From Sphingomonas taxi (lineage in GTDB: Bacteria; Pseudomonadota; Alphaproteobacteria; Sphingomonadales; Sphingomonadaceae), in contig QFMX01000014.1 in NCBI GenBank assembly GCA_003240625.1, positions 1 to 44,264 of the forward strand: a DNA stretch of 44,264 bases, given 5' to 3'. Shown here in pieces: positions 24,845 through 33,224 of this stretch. Made by a program: the position numbers and the translations under genes. The notes under the pieces were generated by a model. The model saw only the letters and a list, made by a program, of their open reading frames with translations, was not told the origin of the DNA and did not search any database. Position 1 is the stretch's first letter, and each line of letters opens with the position of its first letter.

Positions 24845-25819
24845 TTAGGGGTCTTCCGGGCTCGCCGCAGGGCGGATGGAGATCGTCTTCGGACCATAAG
24901 CGACCTCGACATGATAGGCCGCCTGGACCGCCTGTAGCGCCCGATCGGTATCGGCGATGTGGAAGCGGCCGCTGATCGGAAGCGCCTGCAAGCTGCGATC
25001 CTGCAACAGGATCGGCCGCGCCGAATAGCGTTGCACCTTGCCGATCAGCACGCCGAGCGGAATATCCGATGCTTCGAACCATCCGGATTTCCAGTCGGGC
25101 GCGCCCTCCGCAATGCGTGGCTGCGCGACGACCTGCCCGTCGACGACACGCGCCCCGTCTCCCTTGCGCACCACGAGATTGGCCGCGCCGTCCACGCCGA
25201 CTTCCACCGCGCCGCGATATACCGACACCGCAGTCCGCGTCGGACTTTGGCGATCGACGTTGAACGCGGTACCCAAAACGCGCACCGACGTGGTGCCGCT
25301 GGTGACCCGGAACGCGCGGACGCCCTCATGCCGAACGTCGAAGAACGCTTCGCCGCGTACCAGCGTCGCGGTGCGTTCCCATGGCAGGATGCGGACGCGA
25401 AGCTCGGTATCGCTGCTCAGGTCCACCCGCGATCCATCTGCCAGCACGACCGACCGGATCTTGCCCGCGCCGCTACGGTAGGTGCTCGTCGACACGATCG
25501 GCAGAATCAGCATGATCGCGAGCAGCATCGCGCACGCGGCCGCCGCCAACCGGGGGGCCGTGGCCCAGTTTCTGCGGAACCGAGCGTCCGGTTCGGGCGG
25601 CGCTTGAGCAATGCTCGGAGCGCGTCCGGCTTGGCCCAGCGCCTCCACCAAGCCCTCCGAATGCCACAGCGCCTGGAGATCCGCGAAGACCTCGCGGTGG
25701 CGCGGCGACGCCGCCATCCAGGCGTCGAAGTCGGGCCCGGCCGCAGCATCGAAAGCAGGCTGGTTGAGCCGGTCGATCCAGCCGGCCGCCTCCTCCACGA
25801 TCTGGCTCTCACGGCTCAT
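24845..25819 (-). CDS. FecR-family anti-sigma / signal-transducing protein
   Basis: This is a 324-residue inner-membrane regulator. The N-terminal cytosolic part (about 1-85) has the FecR_N pattern EEAAGWIDRLNQPAFDAAAG and FDAWMAASPRHREVFADLQ. One membrane helix (LAAAACAMLLAIMLILPIV) follows at about 90-108. The periplasmic FecR domain contains VVLADGSRVDLSSDTELRV, LVRGEAFFDV and VRVLGTAFNVDR. The C-terminal part (VQRYSARPILLQDR and ISGRFHIADTDRALQAVQ) is the STN-like region that contacts the receptor. Its start overlaps the sigma factor stop by four bases (ATGA). It should hold or activate that sigma factor in response to the receptor at 26563. Confidence 0.93.
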   Translation of the reverse strand: MSRESQIVEEAAGWIDRLNQPAFDAAAGPDFDAWMAASPRHREVFADLQALWHSEGLVEALGQAGRAPSIAQAPPEPDARFRRNWATAPRLAAAACAMLLAIMLILPIVSTSTYRSGAGKIRSVVLADGSRVDLSSDTELRVRILPWERTATLVRGEAFFDVRHEGVRAFRVTSGTTSVRVLGTAFNVDRQSPTRTAVSVYRGAVEVGVDGAANLVVRKGDGARVVDGQVVAQPRIAEGAPDWKSGWFEASDIPLGVLIGKVQRYSARPILLQDRSLQALPISGRFHIADTDRALQAVQAAYHVEVAYGPKTISIRPAASPEDP

Positions 25820-26346
25820 CGCTCGCCGCCACGCATGACCGCGTTCCCCGGCATCGCCTTGTGCAGGTCTGCAAGACCGCGGGTAATGTGCTTTTCGACT
25901 GCCTTCGGGCTCAACCCCAGATCCCTCGCTATCGCCGCACAGCTTTGGCCCTGCAATCGGCGGCGGACAAGTACGTCGCGGCGCAGCGGTGGCATCGCCG
26001 CCAGCGCGTCGTTGAGGATCGCAAGCTCCTGCCGCCCGACGAGCACGCGATCGGGCAAGGGCGCCTGGCTGGCTGGCTCCTCCTCGCGTTCGGCGACGTA
26101 TCTCCTATCGCGGCGGTGATGGTCGACCAGCAGGTTCGCGGCGATCCGAAAGCCCAGCGCATAGATGCTGACCAGCTTCTGCATCCGGCTTTGGTGCACC
26201 AGCCTCGACAAGGTCTCCTGCACGACATCCTCTGCGACGTCGGCGCGGTTCGTACGCGCCCGGACATACCGGCCGAGCGTGGCGGCAATCGCGCGCCAGT
26301 CTTCGGCCGCCGCGAGGCTCTCGATCTGATGCGGCGACGCGGGCAT
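25816..26346 (-). CDS. ECF sigma factor, FecI type
   Basis: This is a 176-residue sigma-70 family factor. Region 2 (about 15-85) includes ADVAEDVVQETLSRLVHQ and YALGFRIAANLLVDHHRR, which melts and contacts the -10. Region 4 (about 108-165) includes LAAMPPLRRDVLVRRRLQG and CAAIARDLGLSPKAVEKHIT, which reads the -35. The gene overlaps fecR downstream and is divergent from the STN-containing receptor, the standard layout for cell-surface signalling. Its likely targets are the receptor and perhaps its own operon. I could not fix a -35/-10 pair in the 216-bp interval with confidence. Confidence 0.93.
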   Translation of the reverse strand: MPASPHQIESLAAAEDWRAIAATLGRYVRARTNRADVAEDVVQETLSRLVHQSRMQKLVSIYALGFRIAANLLVDHHRRDRRYVAEREEEPASQAPLPDRVLVGRQELAILNDALAAMPPLRRDVLVRRRLQGQSCAAIARDLGLSPKAVEKHITRGLADLHKAMPGNAVMRGGER

Positions 26347-26562
26347 GGGATATCCGGGTTATTCGTCCCGGCGCTCTAGGCCCCGTTTGTGACAATCTCG
26401 GAGAGCGTCACGAAGAGTGTGAAAAACAAGTATATGCGAGGTTTCGGCGGGCTTGCCTCAGACGATAATAGCCGTGCAGCCATGTCATATAACTGAAACG
26501 AAATACTTTGTCGGGTTTCGCGCGTCTTTGCCGTCTCCCCCTCAAGCCATTCGGGGGAAAAC
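26347..26562. other. Divergent promoter region between ECF sigma gene and receptor
   Basis: This 216-bp interval is noticeably more AT-rich than its surroundings (for example GTGAAAAACAAGTATATGCG and CATATAACTGAAACGAAATA), as expected for a two-way promoter region. A GAAAC...GTTTC pair lies at about 26495-26519. The receptor start is preceded by GGGGGAAA. No consensus ECF promoter can be assigned without comparison to related regions. Confidence 0.4.
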
Positions 26563-29500
26563 ATGTTCAACACGATCCGACTATCCCATATTCTATTAGG
26601 GTCTGCTGCGTCGCTCGCCTGCGTTGCCACGCCGGCAGCAGCACAGAGCGCGCAGTCCGCGCCACGCCAGTTCGCCTTCGACGTGCCGGCGCAGGACCTC
26701 GGCGAAGCACTGTTGGCCTTCTCGCGCCGGACCGGACTGCAACTGGCGTCCTCGCCAGCGCTGTTGAAAGGTGCGCGCAGCCAGCGCCTGCGTGGGCGGA
26801 TGACCGCCGAGGAGGCGCTGACGCGGCTCACCGCGGGTAGCGATCTCGACGGCAGGATCGTCGGCGGCACGGTGACGGTCGTCCGGCGCATGTCCTATGC
26901 CACGGCGGGGGCGAACATCCCTGCCGTGGCACTTGGCGGCGCTGAAGCACAGATGGCGACCGCGCCGGTAGCGCTGGCCGATCAGTCGGTCGAAGGTGGT
27001 ACCGATATCGTGGTCACGGGGTATCGCGAGAGCGTTGCCAAGGCGCAGCAGATCAAGAAGGCTGCGACCGGTTCGCAGGACGTGATCCTAGCGCAGGATA
27101 TCGCGGCGTTTCCCGACCAGAACCTCGCCGAAGCGCTGCAACGCATTCCGGGCGTCGCGATCACGCGCGACAGCGGCGAAGGCCGGCAGATCTCGCTGCG
27201 TGGCCTGGGCGCGGACTTCACGCGCACCCAGCTGAACGGCATGGAGGTGCTCACCAACACCTCGTCGGGGCTGGACAGCCGATCGTCTGTCAGCCGCTCG
27301 CGTTCGTTCGACTACAGCATCTTCGCGTCCGAACTGTTCAACAAGGTCGTCGTCGAGAAATCCTATGCGGCCGAGCAGGACGAGGGCGGCATCGGCGGCA
27401 CGGTCGGGCTGCACACGGCCAAGCCGTTCGATTTCAACGGGCTCACCGTGGTGGCATCCGCGAAGGGGCAGTCGAACCAATATACCAAGACGGTCACGCC
27501 GCGGCTGGTCGGCCTGATCTCGGACCGGTGGGGCGATTTCGGCTTCCTCGCCTCGGTGGCGTACAGCACGGCCGATACGGTCGAATTCGGCTATCGCAAC
27601 TGGAACTGGTCGCAGCTCAATTTCGGTGCCGCCAATGTCGGTCAGAGCGTTTCCGCAGCGGACCGGGCGGTGCTGGTCGGTGCGACCGGCGCCAATCGCG
27701 CATGGAACAGCCGCGCGCAAACCTATGCGACCTTCTTCAACAAGCGCGAGCGCCTGGGCCTCACCACCGCGCTACAATATCATCCGAACGACCGCACCGA
27801 CCTGACGCTCGACGTGCTGTACGGCAAGTTGACCAACGATCGCCGGTCGGGCGTGATCGGCGCGGCGGGGACCAATGGCATCGCCGCCAACAACGTCACG
27901 GGAACGCAGGTTCTGACCGGTGTAACCTTCGACGAATATAACGACATCGTCGGCGCGTCGTTCGATCATGTCGATATGCGCACGGAATCGAAGGTGACGC
28001 AGGATCAGACGACTTTCTGGCAGGCCGCGCTGAACGGGCATACCGATCTGACCAGCAACCTGACGGTCAACTTTCTCGGCGGCTGGTCCCGGTCGACGTT
28101 CAATTCCGGCTATGCCCAGGTGTATCTGGAGGCCGTCGACAAGAGCTATGCGTTCGGAGGCCTGAACACGGGATCGCCGCGAACCAGCTACGGCTTCGAC
28201 ATCGCCGACGCGTCGCAATGGGATCTGCAAGGCCTGGAAACGCGCGCCGACCGCATCCGTAGCGAATTCTACAACAGCAAGGCGGAACTCGCCTGGACGG
28301 TCGGTTCGGGCTCGACGATCAAGGCGGGGGGCGGGTTCAAGCGCTTCATCAACAGCGGCTGGCAGCGCAAGGTCGCACCGAGCTACGAGGGCAAACCCGG
28401 CGTGCCCGACGTCCCCACCAGCGTGTTGTCGGACAGCAGCCTCGCCCCCTATGTCATCGGCGACGTGGCGGGCACCTACGCGCTGCTGGGCCAGAGCATG
28501 ACCGTCGACGCGAGCGACACCGTCGCCGGTACCGCCTATGACCTCGTCGAGAAGACCTATGGCGCGTATCTGCAATACGATTTGAAGACGCAACTCGGCA
28601 GCATCGGCCTGCGCGCCAATCTGGGCGTGCGCTATTATCATACCGACCTCGGCTCGTCGGGGACGGCGCTGGTCGGCAGCGCGCTGGTCCCGGTCAACGT
28701 GACCAACAGTTACGACGGCTTCCTGCCCGCGGCGAACCTGGCGTTCGACCTCAGCCGGTCGCTGGTCTTTCGCATCAGCGGCAACCGCAACCTGAGCCGC
28801 CCCGCGCTCAGCGACATGCGTGCGGCGGGGACGCTGAACCTCGCGTCGTTCGGCGGCACGATCGCCGCGGGCAATCCCAACCTCGCGCCGTTCATCGCCG
28901 ATTCCGTCGAAGGGTCGCTCGAATATTACGATGGCCAGCGCGGTTCGCTGGCGATCGGCGCGTTCTACAAGCACATCGACTCGTACATCACGTCGGAGAC
29001 GCGACTGGTCGCGTACAGCAGCACGGGGTATCCGTCGTCGCTGCTGCCCGTCGGCGTCGATCCCTCGGTGCTGGTGAACTATACGCGGCCGGTCAACGGC
29101 CCCGGCGCATCGATCAAGGGCGTCGAGATCGCGGCCAAGCGCGACTTCGACTTCCTCCCCGCGCCGTTCGACAAGCTCGGCGTGCTCGGCAACGTCACGT
29201 TCGCCGAAGGATCGACCGACGTGTTCTATTCGGACGTTGCGGTTCGTTTGCCGTTGCCGACGCTGTCGAAATTCTCGTCGAACGCGACGCTGTATTACGA
29301 CACCGATCGCTGGGGCGTGCGAGGCTCCGTGGCGACCCGCTCGCGCTATCGCTGGGGCAATGGTGGCAACGGCAATATCGGCGAATATATCAAGGGTACG
29401 ACGAACCTCGACGCGTCCGCCTATGTCAACGTCACGCGCCAGTTCAAGCTGTCGCTGGACGTGATCAACATCACCGACGAGCCGATCGTCCAATATGCCG

Positions 29501-29577
29501 ACGGCACCGCCAAGCGGGTTATGACCAACACCGTGAGCGGGCGGACCGTGGCGTTCGGCGGGACGATGCGGTTCTAG
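26563..29577 (+). CDS. TonB-dependent transducer/receptor with STN domain
   Basis: This is a 1004-residue outer-membrane receptor. After a signal peptide (ILLGSAASLACVATPAAAQ), the secretin/TonB N-terminal domain spans about 35-107 (FAFDVPAQDLGEALLAFSRR and AEEALTRLTAGSDLDGRIVG). It passes the ligand signal to FecR. A TonB box, DIVVTGY, follows at about 148-154, then a plug with DIAAFPDQNLAEALQRIPGV, AITRDSGEGRQISLRGLGAD and GGIGGTVGLHTAKPF. The barrel ends with GRTVAFGGTMRF. The ATG at 26563 follows GGGGGAAA. The divergent sigma/FecR pair and the PhoD phosphatase suggest a phosphorus-containing or phosphate-linked ligand, but the ligand cannot be read from the sequence. A strong hairpin follows the stop. 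Confidence 0.92.
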   Translation: MFNTIRLSHILLGSAASLACVATPAAAQSAQSAPRQFAFDVPAQDLGEALLAFSRRTGLQLASSPALLKGARSQRLRGRMTAEEALTRLTAGSDLDGRIVGGTVTVVRRMSYATAGANIPAVALGGAEAQMATAPVALADQSVEGGTDIVVTGYRESVAKAQQIKKAATGSQDVILAQDIAAFPDQNLAEALQRIPGVAITRDSGEGRQISLRGLGADFTRTQLNGMEVLTNTSSGLDSRSSVSRSRSFDYSIFASELFNKVVVEKSYAAEQDEGGIGGTVGLHTAKPFDFNGLTVVASAKGQSNQYTKTVTPRLVGLISDRWGDFGFLASVAYSTADTVEFGYRNWNWSQLNFGAANVGQSVSAADRAVLVGATGANRAWNSRAQTYATFFNKRERLGLTTALQYHPNDRTDLTLDVLYGKLTNDRRSGVIGAAGTNGIAANNVTGTQVLTGVTFDEYNDIVGASFDHVDMRTESKVTQDQTTFWQAALNGHTDLTSNLTVNFLGGWSRSTFNSGYAQVYLEAVDKSYAFGGLNTGSPRTSYGFDIADASQWDLQGLETRADRIRSEFYNSKAELAWTVGSGSTIKAGGGFKRFINSGWQRKVAPSYEGKPGVPDVPTSVLSDSSLAPYVIGDVAGTYALLGQSMTVDASDTVAGTAYDLVEKTYGAYLQYDLKTQLGSIGLRANLGVRYYHTDLGSSGTALVGSALVPVNVTNSYDGFLPAANLAFDLSRSLVFRISGNRNLSRPALSDMRAAGTLNLASFGGTIAAGNPNLAPFIADSVEGSLEYYDGQRGSLAIGAFYKHIDSYITSETRLVAYSSTGYPSSLLPVGVDPSVLVNYTRPVNGPGASIKGVEIAAKRDFDFLPAPFDKLGVLGNVTFAEGSTDVFYSDVAVRLPLPTLSKFSSNATLYYDTDRWGVRGSVATRSRYRWGNGGNGNIGEYIKGTTNLDASAYVNVTRQFKLSLDVINITDEPIVQYADGTAKRVMTNTVSGRTVAFGGTMRF

Positions 29578-29597
29578 GCTCGAGACGTTCGCAACGA

Positions 29598-29626
29598 GGG
29601 CAAGTCGGCGAGGCGCCGGCTTGTCC
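29598..29626 (+). terminator. Hairpin after the STN receptor gene
   Basis: A 12-bp stem (GGGCAAGTCGGC / GCCGGCTTGTCC, with two G-U pairs) has a 5-base loop, GAGGC. It lies 20 bases after the receptor stop. No T-run follows, so it may be a weak terminator or an mRNA 3'-end stabiliser. The remaining 230 bp to the antiporter gene hold nothing else I can name. Confidence 0.6.
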
Positions 29627-29860
29627 TCTCGACGGCGGCTGCATCGGCGCTCTGCGGTGACCAGCACGACCGACCGGCTTATTTTTGGCCAATATGCTTG
29701 CTCTCGTGCAGCTACTGGCGCCGCTGAAGGCCTGCGCGCCGACAGGGTGACTTGTCCGGCAATACCCGCAGCCTCATGCGCGCGATCGTGCAAAACGAGA
29801 CGCGGGGTGTCGTTGGTCGGTGAAAACCGATAACACCCGGGCTTACCCTGGGAGTATCGC

Positions 29861-31501
29861 TTGGAATCCGTCTCGATTGTACTCGTCCTGTTGCTCGCGG
29901 TCGTGGCGAGCGGCGCAGTGTCCCGCATGGTGCCGGTATCCATACCGACGCCACTGGTTCAGATCCTTCTAGGCGCGGTGATCGGGCTATCGACGTCGTA
30001 TCGCGTGGCGCTCGACCCGGAGCTTTTCCTGCTTCTGTTCCTGCCCCCGCTGCTGTTCCTGGACGGTTGGCGCATACCCAAGGACGAGCTCCTCAAGGAT
30101 CTGTCGACCGTCGTCGAACTGGCGCTGGGACTGGTTCTTCTAACGGTGATCGGCATGGGCCTGTTCATCCACTGGATGATTCCGGCAATGCCTCTGGCCG
30201 TCGCGTTCGCGCTTGCGGCCGTGGTGTCTCCGACCGACCCGATTGCCGTCTCGGCGATCGCTGCGCGCGTCCCGATCCCCAAACGGATGATGCACATCCT
30301 GGAGGGTGAATCGCTTCTCAACGATGCGTCGGGGCTGGTGTGCCTGCGGTTTGCGATCGCCGCCGTCCTGACGGGTACGTTCTCGGCGACCACCGCCGCC
30401 ACCAGCTTCGTGTGGGTCGCCGGTGCCGGCCTCGCCGTCGGTATCGTCGTCACGATCGTCGCGACCTACATCAAGGCCTGGGTGTCGCGGCGTTTCGGTG
30501 AGGAACCCGGTTCGCAGATCCTGGTCAGCCTGCTGATCCCCTTCGGCTCCTATCTCCTTGCCGAGCATCTCCACGCATCCGGGATCCTGGCCGCCGTATC
30601 GGCCGGCGTCACGATGACCTTCGCCGAACGGTCGCGTCAGGCACTGGCGACCACCCGGATGCGGCGCAATTCGGTGTGGGACACGATCCAGTTCGCGCTG
30701 AACGGCATCATCTTCGTGCTGCTCGGCGAACAGCTTCCCGCCATCCTTGCCGGTGCGAAGGCGACAGTGCTGCTGACCGGGCATCACGGGCCGGCGTGGC
30801 TCGGCCTGTATGTGCTGGCGATCGTCGCCGGCCTCGCGATGCTGCGCTTCGGTTGGGTCTGGGTGTCCTTCCGTCTGACGATGTTTCGGCGGCGCCACGG
30901 CAATGAAACGGCGCAGAAGAGCCCCGATTGGCGGCTCGTCGCCGCGATGTCGTTGGCCGGCGTCAGGGGCGCGATCACGCTCGCCGGCGTGCTGACCATT
31001 CCGCTGACGCTGACCGACGGATCCCCCTTCCCGGCCCGCGATCTCGCGATCTTCCTGGCGGCGGGGGTCATCATCGTCTCGCTGGTCGTGGCGAGCGTCG
31101 CGCTGCCGATCCTGCTGAACGGGTTGACCATGCCGCCCGAACCTTCGCTGCAAGCCGAGGAGGACGCCGCGCGCGTCGCCGCCGCGGAGGCTGCGATCTG
31201 TGCGGTCGAACGCGCCCAGCACGATCTTGCCGAGCGGGACGGCAATGCCGACTTCTTCGCCGCGGCCGGCACCCGGGTGATGGACCTGTACCGGGAGCGC
31301 ATCGAAAGCCGTAGCGGCTCGGCCAAGGCGACCGCGGAAGCTCGGCTGCAGGATCAACTCGAGCGGACGTTTCGGCTGGCCGCCATCAAGGCCGAGCGCG
31401 CATCGGTGGTCGAGCGCGTCCGCGAGCGCCGGATCGGCAGCGTCACGGCGCAGAAGCTCATCCGCGAACTCGACCTGCTGGAAACCCGCTACCGCGTCTG
31501 A
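29861..31501 (+). CDS. CPA1-family Na+/H+ antiporter
   Basis: This is a 546-residue membrane protein. The start is the TTG at 29861 with GGGAG 6 bases upstream. The first about 410 residues form some twelve membrane helices. They include the CPA1 ion-site motifs PTDPIAVSAIAARV (about 123-136) and EGESLLNDASGL (about 148-159), FALNGIIFVLLGEQLP, and SLAGVRGAITLAGVLTIPL. The C-terminal about 130 residues are charged and helical (ALPILLNGL to the end), forming a cytosolic regulatory tail. It exchanges Na+ (or K+/Li+) for H+ across the inner membrane. It stands alone between two regulated loci, with no obvious link to either. Confidence 0.92.
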   Translation: MESVSIVLVLLLAVVASGAVSRMVPVSIPTPLVQILLGAVIGLSTSYRVALDPELFLLLFLPPLLFLDGWRIPKDELLKDLSTVVELALGLVLLTVIGMGLFIHWMIPAMPLAVAFALAAVVSPTDPIAVSAIAARVPIPKRMMHILEGESLLNDASGLVCLRFAIAAVLTGTFSATTAATSFVWVAGAGLAVGIVVTIVATYIKAWVSRRFGEEPGSQILVSLLIPFGSYLLAEHLHASGILAAVSAGVTMTFAERSRQALATTRMRRNSVWDTIQFALNGIIFVLLGEQLPAILAGAKATVLLTGHHGPAWLGLYVLAIVAGLAMLRFGWVWVSFRLTMFRRRHGNETAQKSPDWRLVAAMSLAGVRGAITLAGVLTIPLTLTDGSPFPARDLAIFLAAGVIIVSLVVASVALPILLNGLTMPPEPSLQAEEDAARVAAAEAAICAVERAQHDLAERDGNADFFAAAGTRVMDLYRERIESRSGSAKATAEARLQDQLERTFRLAAIKAERASVVERVRERRIGSVTAQKLIRELDLLETRYRV

Positions 31502-31518
31502 ACCACGATCGGTCGTCT

Positions 31519-31549
31519 CGGTGACCGGCGCGGTGAACGTGGGTCACCG
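31519..31549 (+). terminator. Possible hairpin after the antiporter gene
   Basis: Perfect 8-bp arms CGGTGACC and GGTCACCG are separated by 15 bases, beginning 18 bases after the antiporter stop. There is no T-run, so termination is uncertain. The loop includes GTGAACGT, a half-match to the operator-like sequence at 34727-34738. Confidence 0.4.
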
Positions 31550-31611
31550 GACTCGGCTGAAGACTTTGCACCGACCTCGTGGCATCCCCCGGCAATGGGC
31601 GACCGACAGTC

Positions 31612-32283
31612 ATGACACCGCACAGCATCACCCGGCAGCGTATCGGTACCGAGGCGGAGCCGCTGATCGTCATCGACGGCTTCGCAAACGACCCGGACGC
31701 GCTGCGCAGCGCAGCCGCACAAGTCCCATTCGGGCCCGCCGGGGCTCATTACCCCGGCCTGTGCGCCCAGCTCCCGGAATCCTACCTGCAAGACCAGCTT
31801 CCCATCGTCGCCCGCGGCCTGGGACGCGATTTCGGATCATGCCGCCGAATCCGCGTCGTCGATGCGCAATTCTCGATCGTGACGATCTCCCCGGACGCAC
31901 TCGATATCCGGCAACGCGTTCCGCATGTCGACGCCTATGGCCGCGACCGGATTGCGCTCATTCATTATCTGTCGCCTGCGCATCGCGACGGAACCGCGTT
32001 CTTCCGACATCGTCGAACCGGGTTCGAGACGATCGACGAGGCCCGCGCACCGGAGTACTTCGCGCGGCTCGGCAGCGAGGTCGAGGCGATGCCGCCCGCG
32101 GGGTACATCGCCGAGGATACCGCGCTGTTCGAACGCACCGCGCTGGTCGAAGCCAAGTATAACCGCGCCTTGCTCTATCGAAGCTACGTCCTTCACAGCG
32201 GCGCCATCGCACGCGACGCGATACTCTCGGCGGATCCGGCGCTGGGGCGACTGACGGTCACAGCGTTCCTCTCGATCGAATGA
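31612..32283 (+). CDS. DUF6445 protein, dioxygenase-like (copy 2)
   Basis: This is a 223-residue protein, paralogue of that at 8937-9617. Matching blocks in order are PLIVIDGFANDPDALRSAA, HYPGL, VPHVDAYGRDRIALIHYLS, DGTAFFRHRRTGFETID, YNRALLYRSYVLHSG and GRLTVTAFLS. H105 and D107 form an HxD, H195 is the distal histidine, and R213 follows at +18, the same spacing as in copy 1. I infer an Fe(II)/2-oxoglutarate-type fold; activity is unproven. I start at the ATG at 31612. An in-frame GTG at 31579 is possible but would add residues absent from the paralogue. It is 123 bp ahead of the GH16 gene on the same strand and may open the second glycan locus. Confidence 0.72.
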   Translation: MTPHSITRQRIGTEAEPLIVIDGFANDPDALRSAAAQVPFGPAGAHYPGLCAQLPESYLQDQLPIVARGLGRDFGSCRRIRVVDAQFSIVTISPDALDIRQRVPHVDAYGRDRIALIHYLSPAHRDGTAFFRHRRTGFETIDEARAPEYFARLGSEVEAMPPAGYIAEDTALFERTALVEAKYNRALLYRSYVLHSGAIARDAILSADPALGRLTVTAFLSIE

Positions 32284-32405
32284 CGCGGTTGAGGTAAGGA
32301 TACGCTTGGCCTAGTCCGGTCGCGGATACCGTCAGGACCCACGCGGCGACCGGGTGCCGTCCGCCAGACACCGACACGCTATCCATGACGACGAGGGGCC
32401 TTTCG

Positions 32406-33224
32406 ATGATCCTGCTGATACTCGCCGCGCAAGCCGCAACATTGGGCGCGACCAACTACGGCGTCGACGCGCCGATGCCTGCGCCCAAGGGGAAGCCGAG
32501 CTTTGCCGACGAGTTCGACGGCAAGGCGATCGACCAGACCAAATGGCGCTTCGACGTGTCGCGCAACGCCGCGGGCTGGTACAATAACGAACGCCAATAT
32601 TATGCGAAGGACCGCGCCGAGAACGCGCGGATCGAGGACGGCGCGCTGGTGATCGAGGCGCGGCGCGAGAAACTCACCAAGACGCGGTTCGCCGACTGGG
32701 GCGGCCAGGCGTACACCTCCGCCAAGCTCGTCTCTCGCAAGCCTCGCGGCTACGGCTTTTACGAGGTCCGCGCGAAGCTGCCGTGCGGACGGGGCAGCTG
32801 GCCGGCGATCTGGCTGCTCCCGTCAGGCGGCAAGTGGCCGGACGAAGGCGAGATCGACATCATGGAGATGGTCGGCTGGGACGCCGGCACCGTCCACGCG
32901 ACGCTGCACAGCGGTGCCTTCAACCACGTCAAGGGCACGCAGCGCGGCGCCCAGACGACGATCGCGACCGCGTGCACCGCGTATCACCGCTATCAGCTCG
33001 ACTGGCGCGCCGATACGATCACGATCGGCGTCGATGGCCGTGCGATCATGCGTGTCGCCAACGACCAGCCCGGCGGCAAGGCGGCGTGGCCGTTCACCCG
33101 CCCCTACGACCTGATCCTCAACCTCGCGGTGGGCGGCGATTGGGGCGGCCAGAAGGGCATCGACGATGCCGCGTTCCCACAGCGCATGACGGTCGATTAC
33201 GTCCGGTACTGGCAGCCGCGCTAA
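32406..33224 (+). CDS. GH16 endo-beta-glucanase (laminarinase-like), exported
   Basis: This is a 272-residue glycoside hydrolase. I prefer the ATG at 32406, which has GAGGGG 7 bases upstream; the ATG at 32385 would add seven residues with an arginine that also suits a signal peptide. The hydrophobic start MILLILAAQAATLGA is a short signal sequence. The GH16 core has PSFADEFDGKAIDQTKW, GWYNNERQYY, RGYGFYEVRAKLPCGRGSW and the active site DEGEIDIMEMVG (E149, D151, E154). KWPDEGEIDIMEMVG and DLILNLAVGGDWGG are typical of beta-1,3- or mixed-linkage glucanases. It probably supplies gluco-oligosaccharides to the receptor at 34782. Its stop overlaps that of the convergent transporter gene. Confidence 0.9.
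   Translation: MILLILAAQAATLGATNYGVDAPMPAPKGKPSFADEFDGKAIDQTKWRFDVSRNAAGWYNNERQYYAKDRAENARIEDGALVIEARREKLTKTRFADWGGQAYTSAKLVSRKPRGYGFYEVRAKLPCGRGSWPAIWLLPSGGKWPDEGEIDIMEMVGWDAGTVHATLHSGAFNHVKGTQRGAQTTIATACTAYHRYQLDWRADTITIGVDGRAIMRVANDQPGGKAAWPFTRPYDLILNLAVGGDWGGQKGIDDAAFPQRMTVDYVRYWQPR

Noticed and set aside
29598..29860. Small gene between the STN receptor and the antiporter
   Set aside because: Short open frames exist on both strands, but none has a ribosome site or plausible composition. The region holds the receptor's hairpin and the antiporter's leader.
27772..29943. Open frame of 723 codons on the minus strand
   Set aside because: It is antisense to the STN receptor gene and extends through its terminator hairpin. 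The composition is of low complexity and it has no motif.
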